Source: Methanosarcinales archaeon
GTDB taxonomy: Archaea; Halobacteriota; Syntropharchaeia; Alkanophagales; Methanospirareceae
NCBI GenBank assembly: GCA_009618475.1
Contig: WJOV01000135.1
Location: 1 to 16,486, forward strand
Direction: 5' to 3'
Length of the DNA stretch: 16,486 bases
Shown: positions 7,652-13,359 of the stretch, piece after piece
Position numbering within the stretch: the stretch's first letter is position 1
Layout of the letters: each line of letters starts with the position of its first letter
Notes under the pieces: model-generated
Told to the model about the DNA's origin: nothing
What the model saw: only the letters and a program-made list of their open reading frames with translations
Databases searched by the model: none
Position numbers and translations under genes: made by a program

Positions 7652-8341
7652 ATGGTTTCGAACGAGAACAATAACGGAACAGAAGAAAATGCCAATACCG
7701 AGGATGAAAAACTATTAATCCTCCCTCTAAACGACAAAAACTCCAAGAAAATCTCCCAGATTATTTCTAACGACACTGCAAGGAATATCTTAGAAGCTCT
7801 CGCATCCGAACCACTTTCAGCATCCGAAATAGCAGAAAAACTCCGCATTCCTTTGAGCACCGTTCAATACAATCTTGAGAAGCTTAACGATGCAGGACTG
7901 GTGAAGGTAGAGCGAACGAAATACAGCGAGAAGATGAAACGTGTGAAGATATACGCACCGCAGCGTAAATTTGTTGTCATCGTTCCGGAGAAGACGGATA
8001 GGAAGAACGTTATCGCAACGTTGAAGCGTTATTTGACGGTGATATTCTTTGCGGTGGCTGGCTCGGGCATAATAGAATTTTTGACGATGAAGATGAAAGG
8101 TCCAGCATGGGAAGAAGTCACCGGGGGAATCGCAGAAAAAGGAGGCGGAGTCCCTACACCAATACCCGCACCTGAAATAGTGCCATCGCCGATGCCAGCA
8201 CCAGTATCCCCCGAAAGAGCGATTGATAGTGTAGCTTTGGGATTCGATGTTTTCGCTCATCCCGGTTTATGGTTTCTCTTTGGGTGTCTGTTCGTAATAT
8301 TGGTTGTATTCCTCATAGAGTATCTTGGAAGGAAAAAATAA
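7652..8341 (+). CDS. Membrane-spanning winged-helix transcriptional regulator with extracellular loop
   Basis: The 229-residue protein has an ArsR-type winged helix-turn-helix at about 35-110 (SASEIAEKLRIPLSTVQYNL as recognition region, then a basic wing). A membrane helix follows (about 127-146), then a roughly 58-residue Pro/Gly-rich segment (GGGVPTPIPAPEIVPSPMPAP), the motif FDVFAHPGLW, a second membrane helix (about 205-222) and a basic GRKK end. With the DNA-binding domain inside, the Pro-rich loop must lie outside, giving a one-component transmembrane sensor-regulator. The FAHP-GLW tail is shared with the anchored protein at 3866-5383. It sits between two copies of the 18-bp palindrome (7593 and 8378) and is the best candidate to bind them; that link is inference. 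ATG 7652 fits the TATA box at 7621-7628 for leaderless translation. Confidence 0.88.
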   Translation: MVSNENNNGTEENANTEDEKLLILPLNDKNSKKISQIISNDTARNILEALASEPLSASEIAEKLRIPLSTVQYNLEKLNDAGLVKVERTKYSEKMKRVKIYAPQRKFVVIVPEKTDRKNVIATLKRYLTVIFFAVAGSGIIEFLTMKMKGPAWEEVTGGIAEKGGGVPTPIPAPEIVPSPMPAPVSPERAIDSVALGFDVFAHPGLWFLFGCLFVILVVFLIEYLGRKK

Positions 8342-8377
8342 AGAAAGGATTGAACTGAAATTGAGTGGATCTGATAA

Positions 8378-8415
8378 CTACGAATTGATTCGTAGCTATG
8401 GAAAATCTTATATAA
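8378..8415 (+). promoter_or_regulatory. Palindrome-controlled promoter C (for the gene at 8530)
   Basis: CTACGAA-TTGA-TTCGTAG lies at 8378-8395, then a 12-nt spacer and TTATATAA (8408-8415). Only one central base differs from the other two palindromes. Similarity to promoter A continues past the TATA box (TATATAACCCCT, then a CCTCT block). The start should be near 8437, leaving an unusually long leader of about 90 nt before ATG 8530. Confidence 0.85.
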
Positions 8416-8529
8416 CCCCTCCTCTCAACTATATTTAAGCGTCGAGGAGGGGCGTAAAAAGGGGTAAAATAAAAGGATGAAGGGAAGGGAAAAGATAAGT
8501 TTAAAAAATTTAGGAGGTGATATAAAAAG

Positions 8530-9438
8530 ATGATGAAAAGTTTGAAACAAAAGGGCACAGCAGTATTTCTAGTGTTGCTTATAGGGATGGTGTTAGCGGT
8601 AGGAGCAGTGAATGCACAGGAGAATATAAAAGAATCAGGAATTGGAGAAGAAATAGCCGTATCAAATCCAGAAATAAACATGTCACTAAAGCCTGTTTTT
8701 GACTTGACAGCTGAGCAAGCAACAGTGTTAACAGAAAAAGGCATAATAAAATATTATCCCGATGGAACAAGAGTAATAAATCTCTACGAGGCGTTAAAAG
8801 AAATCAAAGGGAATCAATCTCTAACCATAAGTGATATAGAAGCGGAAATAAAATCGGGAGAATATAGACATGCTTATATGAGAACAGTTTGGCCCCAGAC
8901 TTATAACTACAGAGGACACAAGGTTTATGTAAAAATACCAGCAAATGTAAATCTCAATCCACAGACATCTTTCAACCTATACAATACTCATATGGTTCTA
9001 CCAAGCGGGAAGTTCTTTGAGAGCGGTGTAGGATGGTTTAATTCATGGGGATTAACAGGCCTACATATCTATACCTATGATAACTACACTTGCGATATGT
9101 ATTCTAAAGCAATACCAAGTGGCACATCGAGAGATATTTTCTTACGAGTATTATCAATTTACCAATACGGTCAAAACAGAGGGTATATGTGGGCCGAGGA
9201 TCCTCAATCTGGTCAAATTCTAAATACCTTTACAATTATAGACGGACTGGATCACAAGGTAGATGAAACACAGGAACAACATAGCTCTTCGCAAGTGTGG
9301 ACAAGCACACCGCAAGCAAAGCACCATGACAACATAATAAAAAACCAAAACAACCAATGGGTAAATTGGAACAGTGCGATACCAACATTTTTTTGGGGCA
9401 AACTCTCCAATGAAACAAACACATGGGACAGAGAATAG
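8530..9438 (+). CDS. Secreted protein of unknown function with one PVF-YPDGTR motif
   Basis: The 302-residue product has a clear signal peptide (MMKSLKQKGT, hydrophobic 11-27, cleavage near VNA-Q). At residues 54-93 it carries the unit KPVFDLTAEQ...LTEKGIIKYYPDGTRVINLYEALKEI, which recurs twice in the next protein. From about 120 it is Tyr/Trp/Asn-rich and predicted beta (YRGHKVYVKIPANVN, WFNSWGLTGLHIYTYDNYTCDMY, RGYMWAEDPQSG), suggesting a surface-exposed binding domain. No family was recognised and no catalytic residues stand out. AGGAGGTGAT at 8512-8521 supports ATG 8530 (or the adjacent ATG 8533). It is the first gene of a two-gene unit with 9484-10194, driven by palindrome promoter C. 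No membrane anchor or sorting tail is visible. Confidence 0.82.
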   Translation: MMKSLKQKGTAVFLVLLIGMVLAVGAVNAQENIKESGIGEEIAVSNPEINMSLKPVFDLTAEQATVLTEKGIIKYYPDGTRVINLYEALKEIKGNQSLTISDIEAEIKSGEYRHAYMRTVWPQTYNYRGHKVYVKIPANVNLNPQTSFNLYNTHMVLPSGKFFESGVGWFNSWGLTGLHIYTYDNYTCDMYSKAIPSGTSRDIFLRVLSIYQYGQNRGYMWAEDPQSGQILNTFTIIDGLDHKVDETQEQHSSSQVWTSTPQAKHHDNIIKNQNNQWVNWNSAIPTFFWGKLSNETNTWDRE

Positions 9439-9483
9439 CAGGTATTACATAACAACCTGGTGTCAGCCCTGAGAGGTGATAAG

Positions 9484-10194
9484 ATGAGAAGTATTAAGAC
9501 ATTGTTACTAGCAATTGCACTAATATCCGCATTATTTACTACGCTATTTATTTTTTCCCTCAATGTGATAGACCCTGAGATATTTTCAGCAATCGCAGTA
9601 ATATCAGCATTATCTGGTGCAATATCCATTTCATCCTTTATTTTAGCCCATACGCTGCGTAGGGAGAAGGAAAAAATACGAGACATTAAAATATTGTCAG
9701 CAATCACAGTAATATCGACATTACTCGCTGCTTTTTTATTTTCGTTCCTTATTTTAATCTATACGCAGCTACCAGGCGTGCCAGAAAAAAGACCAGTATT
9801 CAGGATAGAAGATGAAGCGGTAAAAGAAGACTTAATTAAAAGGGGACTGATACAAGAGTATCCGAATGGAACGAGGGTGATACATCTGAAAGAGGTGGAA
9901 GAGTTAATTAAAAAAGGGGTATATAAGATAAGTCCGGATGGAACGTTAGAAACGAATCTAACCGCAGATTTAACTGCAGAGCAAACAATTATACCAGAAA
10001 GAAGACCGGTATTCAAGATAGAAGACGAGACAGTCAAAGAAGACTTGATCAGAAGAGGGTTGATGGAAGAATATCCAAATGGAACAAGATACGTGAATTT
10101 AGGTGGGATAGAAGAGTTAATCAAAAAAGGGGTATATGCATATAGGATAAATGCAAATGGAACAATAGAACTGGTGTCTCCCCCCTCTGAGTAA
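9484..10194 (+). CDS. Three-helix membrane protein with two extracellular PVF-YPNGTR repeats
   Basis: The 236-residue protein has three membrane helices (about 5-25, 34-56 and 69-93). The loop between the second and third is very basic (HTLRREKEKIRDIK) and therefore cytoplasmic, which places the C-terminal 140 residues outside. That part holds two copies of a roughly 46-residue repeat (about 103-148 and 174-219): RPVFxIEDExVKEDLIxRG, then EYPNGTR, then EELIKKGVY. A related unit is present in the upstream secreted protein. An upstream GTG at 9460 is in frame, but AGAGGTGAT (9472-9480) directly before ATG 9484 decides the start. The gap to the upstream gene is 45 nt, so they probably share promoter C. 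The repeats may mediate contact between the two products. No family was recognised. Confidence 0.82.
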   Translation: MRSIKTLLLAIALISALFTTLFIFSLNVIDPEIFSAIAVISALSGAISISSFILAHTLRREKEKIRDIKILSAITVISTLLAAFLFSFLILIYTQLPGVPEKRPVFRIEDEAVKEDLIKRGLIQEYPNGTRVIHLKEVEELIKKGVYKISPDGTLETNLTADLTAEQTIIPERRPVFKIEDETVKEDLIRRGLMEEYPNGTRYVNLGGIEELIKKGVYAYRINANGTIELVSPPSE

Positions 10195-10338
10195 GTAATA
10201 TGGTGCTTTGTCGGATAGAGAGCTGCATTGTAAAAGAATATCATGAGATAGGCAAAAACGCACGGATATATGGGACATAGATAGAGTAAATAGTTAAAAG
10301 AGGCAATAAACATAGAAGTGAACAAAATAGGAAAAAGA

Positions 10339-10357
10339 TTTTTATTTTTTATTTTTT
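10339..10357 (+). terminator. T-tract terminator after the 8530-10194 unit
   Basis: Three T runs (T5-A-T6-A-T6) about 145 nt past the stop at 10194 form a typical archaeal intrinsic termination signal. No hairpin precedes them. The stretch 10195-10338 otherwise shows no gene. Confidence 0.55.
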
Positions 10358-10371
10358 AGGAAGAAGCTATA

Positions 10372-10480
10372 AGGTCAGTACCTGAGAGAGGGGGTGGAGT
10401 CTCTGCACCAATACCAGCACCTCCAATGGGGCCATCACCAGAAAAAGCATTGGACGTAGTTTCGGGATTCATTTGAGGTG
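10372..10480 (+). pseudogene. Remnant of a second membrane regulator (Pro-rich loop segment only)
   Basis: Read from 10379, the frame gives VPERGGGVSAPIPAPPMG, then PSPEKALDVVSGFI and a stop. This matches the extracellular loop of the regulator at 7652-8341 (AEKGGGVPTPIPAPEIV, then SPERAIDSVALGFDV). Winged-helix and membrane parts are absent, and the similarity ends just where the FAHP tail should begin. It is therefore a short relic of a duplicated regulator gene. No start codon or promoter serves it. It implies that a second copy of the regulated cassette once lay here. Confidence 0.7.
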
Positions 10481-10558
10481 CAGTTTTAAGCGGAAGTTAT
10501 TTTCGACCAAAGCTTTTTATGCTGCAACGATTGACGTATATTGAAAGGAAAAGGTGTG

Positions 10559-10795
10559 ATGAAGAAGATACCGAAAGAATTTTGGGATGATATGAGGTGG
10601 GGTAGAGAGCACAGATCAGAGCTATTAGACAAATATACGAACCAATGGGTCGCCATCGTTGATAAAAAGGTCATTTCGTCGGGTAAAGACCTTAGCAAAG
10701 TGGAGGAGGAGGCGAGATGGAAGACGCATAAAAAACAAATCCCTACGTTGTTTATCGATTCTGGTGAGCATATCTATGGTCAATCTATTCTTTGA
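10559..10795 (+). CDS. DUF5678-like small protein
   Basis: The product has about 78 residues from ATG 10559. The core KYTNQWVAIVDKKVISSGKDLSKVEEEA resembles the archaeal DUF5678 family (W-A/V-V followed by xxKVIxxGKxLxEVxxEA), which typically ends near an IPT-like strand; here it ends PTLFIDSGEHIYG. These small cytoplasmic proteins are of unknown function and often neighbour retropepsin-like genes, as here. A longer frame from TTG 10541 exists, but AAGGTG just before 10559 and the family pattern favour the ATG. A weak TATA-like CTTTTTATG lies near 10512-10520. Its TGA stop is followed in the same frame, without further stops, by the retropepsin-like sequence, so the C-terminus may be affected by a deletion. 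Confidence 0.6.
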   Translation: MKKIPKEFWDDMRWGREHRSELLDKYTNQWVAIVDKKVISSGKDLSKVEEEARWKTHKKQIPTLFIDSGEHIYGQSIL

Positions 10796-11086
10796 AACGC
10801 TCAGGAGCAGGGAATTAGTATCTGGAAGGATGTTGAGGTGGATAGATTTGTGGACCATCGTGTTGAAGGGTTAATTCAAAAGCCAGAATGCTCAATTCCA
10901 GTAATCATAGGGAAGATCGGACTTAGATTGGTTGACGAAGAGCATCAAACAGAAAAGATTGATGTCCACACCTATCTGGCATTAACCGATGAAATTCCTT
11001 TGATTTTAGGGTTCAAAGATTTATTGGCATCGTTTAAAGTTTGTTTCGATTACAAAGAAAATAGTGGTTGGTTGGAATATGAATAA
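10796..11086 (+). pseudogene. Retropepsin-like aspartic protease, N-terminally truncated
   Basis: The frame after the TGA at 10793 reads NAQEQGISIWKDVEVDRF, later PVIIGKIGLRLVDEEHQ and YLALTDEIPLILGF. This matches the middle and C-terminal parts of small archaeal retropepsin-like proteins (pattern: PVI, then IGL, then P-L-T-D-x-x-P-Y-I-L-G). The first strand with the catalytic Asp-Thr/Ser-Gly is missing or replaced by the end of the DUF5678-like gene. The only internal start is GTG 10838, well inside the domain, with a weak AAGGA site. The sequence is in the same frame as the upstream gene, which suggests a deletion joined the two. Without the active-site loop it should not be a working protease. 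If translated from 10838 it would give 82 residues. Confidence 0.6.
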
Positions 11087-11123
11087 GGTTATTGCTATAA
11101 ATCTCAACAAATCACTTGGGATG

Positions 11124-11143
11124 CACCCGAATTCATTCGGGTG
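11124..11143. repeat. Perfect hairpin, possible IS200/IS605-type end remnant
   Basis: CACCCGAA-TTCA-TTCGGGTG has 8-bp perfect arms and a 4-nt loop, and is preceded by GGATG. The hairpin at 12212-12232 has the same GGATG lead. Such hairpins cap the right ends of IS200/IS605 elements and their omega RNAs, but no tnpA or tnpB is present. Assignment is tentative. There is no T tract after it, so it is not an obvious terminator. Confidence 0.35.
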
Positions 11144-11192
11144 TGGCGTGGTCGGGGCTTGATTTGATAGTAATAATGAAAAAGCGAAAAAG

Positions 11193-11200
11193 TTTATATT
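11193..11200 (+). promoter_or_regulatory. TATA box of the Ntn-hydrolase gene (leaderless)
   Basis: TTTATATT, preceded by a purine-rich BRE-like GCGAAAAAG, is centred 26-27 nt before ATG 11223. No ribosome binding site precedes that ATG, so the transcript is probably leaderless. Confidence 0.65.
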
Positions 11201-11222
11201 CAAAGAGACATATAATAAAAAT

Positions 11223-12035
11223 ATGACATTAGTACAAGCATCAATCGCAAATAACGGGAAAAGCGTAATCATGGTAGCGGATAGATTATTAACTTCATCG
11301 TTTGGGGAAGATTTCCCAGATTATGAATCTGAAGGGAATACACCAAAAATAAGTTTGTGGGGTAATATTGGGATTGGTTTTTCTGGTTCCGCTTTATACG
11401 CTGATATGGCTACTTCTGAAGTTCCCTCTTCTCTCACGGATTTTGATAAAGTCGTGAAGAAAATATCAAATTTCGTTAAAGGGCAAAGAGATGCCATAAT
11501 CAATAATGAAGTCATTAGAATCACAGGAATCGCATCAAAGGAGTTTTTCTTAACATCTGGAGTTGTACCAGAACCAGTTAGGGAATATGTATATGGGTGG
11601 CTTAATCAGTTTCATTTCCCCTTTCAATGCATTATTGCTGGTTTTGATAAGGATAATAATGCTAAAATTTATTACATAACAGATGATGGAAGTATAATAT
11701 CAGCAACTAATTTTGGAGTGGGCTCAATAGGTTCAGGTTCGCCATTTTCACAGATATATTTTGATCAATGTAATTATGACATATCAATGCCAGAAATTGA
11801 ATGTTTATTCTTTGCATATAAGGCAAAGAGATGGGCTGAAGCTCCTACAGGAGTTGGATTGAAAACGGATATTTTGATATTGAGAGAAGATAATACTCAA
11901 GTTACAATTCTAAACGAATATGAATTAATGAGTGAAATTATAAATGTCCACAATAAGGAAAAAGAAAAAACATCCAAAATAAGAGAGAGTATATTAAATC
12001 AGTTAATTAAGAATAGTTCGGGGGAATTAAGATGA
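11223..12035 (+). CDS. Proteasome-like Ntn hydrolase
   Basis: The 270-residue protein starts MTLVQASIA, then VIMVADRLLTSS, the layout of proteasome beta and HslV subunits. Thr2 would become the N-terminal nucleophile once Met is removed, Asp20 (in ADR) matches proteasome Asp17, and Lys42 (PKISLWGNIGIGFSGSALYAD) matches Lys33. Later landmarks also fit: FQCIIAGFD, GVGSIGSGSPFSQIYFD and AKRWAEAPTGVGLKTDILIL. The C-terminus (about 235-270) is an extra charged helix. It is clearly diverged from the 20S beta subunit and lacks a propeptide, so its substrate is unknown; it could be a peptidase, amidase or ligase like the methanogen connectase, which is also a proteasome homologue. It probably acts in the cytoplasm. 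Expression is from a leaderless promoter, and the stop overlaps the next small gene by 4 nt. Confidence 0.82.
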   Translation: MTLVQASIANNGKSVIMVADRLLTSSFGEDFPDYESEGNTPKISLWGNIGIGFSGSALYADMATSEVPSSLTDFDKVVKKISNFVKGQRDAIINNEVIRITGIASKEFFLTSGVVPEPVREYVYGWLNQFHFPFQCIIAGFDKDNNAKIYYITDDGSIISATNFGVGSIGSGSPFSQIYFDQCNYDISMPEIECLFFAYKAKRWAEAPTGVGLKTDILILREDNTQVTILNEYELMSEIINVHNKEKEKTSKIRESILNQLIKNSSGELR

Positions 12036-12160
12036 AACCTACAATAGTAACTCCAGAATGGAAAAAGAAAAAGGATGAGATGGCTGAAAACTTACTGCGG
12101 AAGGGCGAAGCATTTTTTGATTCACAAAAACAGAAACGCGAATTCAAAAAAGTTGTCTGA
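12032..12160 (+). CDS. 42-residue Lys-rich protein coupled to the Ntn hydrolase
   Basis: ATG 12032 overlaps the preceding stop as ATGA, with a purine-rich GGGGGA site about 6 nt upstream. The product is short, charged and helical (PEWKKKKDEMAENLLRKGEA, then a basic end KREFKKVV). Overlap and spacing suggest translational coupling and a partner, substrate or regulator of the Ntn hydrolase. No family was recognised. The short length leaves some doubt, but the start and coupling are good. Confidence 0.6.
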   Translation: MKPTIVTPEWKKKKDEMAENLLRKGEAFFDSQKQKREFKKVV

Positions 12161-12205
12161 ATTATCAACACTGAGAGAAGTCATAGCGAGATGATGTAGT
12201 AATGG

Positions 12206-12245
12206 TGGATGCCCCGCTTCTTCAAAGCGGGGTACGTGACTTTTT
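12206..12245. repeat. Orphan IS200/IS605-like right-end hairpin
   Basis: The GGATG lead is followed by CCCCGCTT-CTTCA-AAGCGGGG (12212-12232), perfect 8-bp arms, then TACGTGAC and five Ts. The hairpin followed by a TA...TGAC tail resembles the right end and omega RNA 3' hairpin of IS200/IS605/TnpB elements. No tnpB lies upstream, so it would be a relic or a non-autonomous end. An alternative reading is a hairpin-plus-T-tract terminator for the Ntn hydrolase operon, since T5 follows. Confidence 0.5.
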
Positions 12246-12262
12246 ATGGGATGAGTGAAGTT

Positions 12263-12270
12263 TTATATAA
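12263..12270 (+). promoter_or_regulatory. TATA box of a 25-codon leaderless ORF
   Basis: TTATATAA is centred about 26 nt before ATG 12292, an ideal leaderless spacing. The element resembles the strong TATA boxes of the palindrome promoters but has no palindrome. Confidence 0.55.
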
Positions 12271-12291
12271 GACCTCATCGGAATCGTAAAG

Positions 12292-12369
12292 ATGAATCAG
12301 CAATTAGATGTTGAAGAGCTGATAGATTTCAGGGGATTTGACGATGCCCGCGAACATCTCGAATTTTGA
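12292..12369 (+). CDS. 25-residue ORF, small protein or truncated gene start
   Basis: ATG 12292 opens a 25-codon frame (MNQQLDVEELIDFRGFDDAR, then EHLEF) ending at TGA 12367-12369. The acidic, helical sequence looks like real protein. The strong upstream TATA box argues that it is expressed or that it is the surviving 5' end of a longer gene. It runs toward the convergent epimerase gene, 34 bp away. No family was recognised. Confidence 0.35.
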   Translation: MNQQLDVEELIDFRGFDDAREHLEF

Positions 12370-12403
12370 CGCCGAAGAAAATACCGTTTAGGTGTGGCTT
12401 TTT

Positions 12404-13345
12404 CTACATCTCCAACAAATCCTTTATCGCCTTCCTCACCGCCTCTTCGGAATTGTACCTCTGTTTCCAGCCCAGCGTATTCAGTATCGAAGCATCGAGC
12501 AGCATAATGGGGACATCGCCTTTCCAGCCCCTTTTACCACCCGTGAATTTGAATTCCGGTTTTGGTGACACTTGCATCTCCTCGCACACCATCTCTGCAA
12601 TTCGCTTCACCATTATCATGTCGTCCGTGCCTATGTTGAAAATATTCACCCGGTTCTCACCTTCCGCTTTAAAGCCCGCAAACATCGCTTCTATACAATC
12701 GTCCACGTAAATATACGATTTCGTCTGTTTCCCATCGCCTAAGATTTCCAACTCCGCCGGATTACTTCTTATCTTATTTATAAAATCGTAGATTACGCCG
12801 TGCGAGGACCGCTTGCCTATAACGTTCGCAAACCGGTATATCCAGGCATGCATGTCAAAGGTATGACAGTAAGAAGCGATTAAAGCTTCACAGGCAAGTT
12901 TCGACGCACCATATAACGAGATAGGTATCGTGGGGTAATCTTCAGGTGTAGGCAGTTTATCCGCCTCGCCATAAACGGTGGACGTGGATGTGAATATTAT
13001 CCTCCGCACTTCTTTCCTCCTCATTGCTTCCAGCACGTTATAGGTTGCGATTACATTCTGCTCTAAATGAACTCTCGTATTTTCCGCACCTATTCGCACC
13101 TCGGGATTCGCAGCAAGATGCCAGACCTCTTCTACGCCTTCAAAAAAACCGGTTATATCGCCATTAGGATGCAAGAGGTCTATTTTGTGAAACCGGAAAC
13201 TCTCTTTACCCACGTGAGGGTTAATGAATTTCTCGTACCCTGCGCTTAAGTCATCCAGAACTACCACCTCGTGGTTCGCCTCCACTAACCTATCAACCAC
13301 GTGCGAACCTATGAATCCCGCTCCGCCAGTTACTAACAATTTCAT
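12404..13345 (-). CDS. NAD-dependent sugar-nucleotide epimerase/dehydratase (GalE-like extended SDR)
   Basis: The 313-residue protein is an extended short-chain dehydrogenase/reductase. It has the NAD-binding TGGAGFIGSH (6-15), DDLS (31-34), HLAANPEVR (76-84), the catalytic STSTVYG Ser/Thr (120-126), Y145-GAS-K149 and a C-terminal nucleotide-sugar region (RFANVIGKRS, YIYVDDCIEA). Family knowledge suggests UDP-glucose 4-epimerase-like activity supplying sugars for surface glycans or glycoproteins, but GalE, dehydratase and reductase activities cannot be told apart from motifs alone, so no symbol is given. ATG 13345 lies 14 nt after the pheA stop. The two are probably co-transcribed, with only a weak GAGTGAG-like ribosome site. 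Length is normal and there are no signs of damage. Confidence 0.88.
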   Translation of the reverse strand: MKLLVTGGAGFIGSHVVDRLVEANHEVVVLDDLSAGYEKFINPHVGKESFRFHKIDLLHPNGDITGFFEGVEEVWHLAANPEVRIGAENTRVHLEQNVIATYNVLEAMRRKEVRRIIFTSTSTVYGEADKLPTPEDYPTIPISLYGASKLACEALIASYCHTFDMHAWIYRFANVIGKRSSHGVIYDFINKIRSNPAELEILGDGKQTKSYIYVDDCIEAMFAGFKAEGENRVNIFNIGTDDMIMVKRIAEMVCEEMQVSPKPEFKFTGGKRGWKGDVPIMLLDASILNTLGWKQRYNSEEAVRKAIKDLLEM

Positions 13346-13359
13346 TTTTCATTTCTCAC

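Noticed and set aside
3836..8395. The three palindromes as a mobile element, CRISPR or terminator repeat
   Set aside because: Copies are far apart, are each tied to a TATA box at constant spacing and are oriented with it; that is operator behaviour, not a repeat array or terminator.
7817..8744. Minus-strand frames of 147 and 143 codons opposite the regulator and the secreted protein
   Set aside because: They are antisense shadows of supported genes and run through promoter C and both gene ends.
9460..9483. GTG 9460 as start of the three-helix membrane protein
   Set aside because: The intervening codons contain AGAGGTGAT, correctly placed for ATG 9484, and the extension adds only a few residues before the first helix.
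9759..10325. 188-codon minus-strand frame opposite the PVF-repeat gene
   Set aside because: It is antisense to a gene with good start, membrane helices and repeats; its own composition is a mirror of those repeats and it has no ribosome site.
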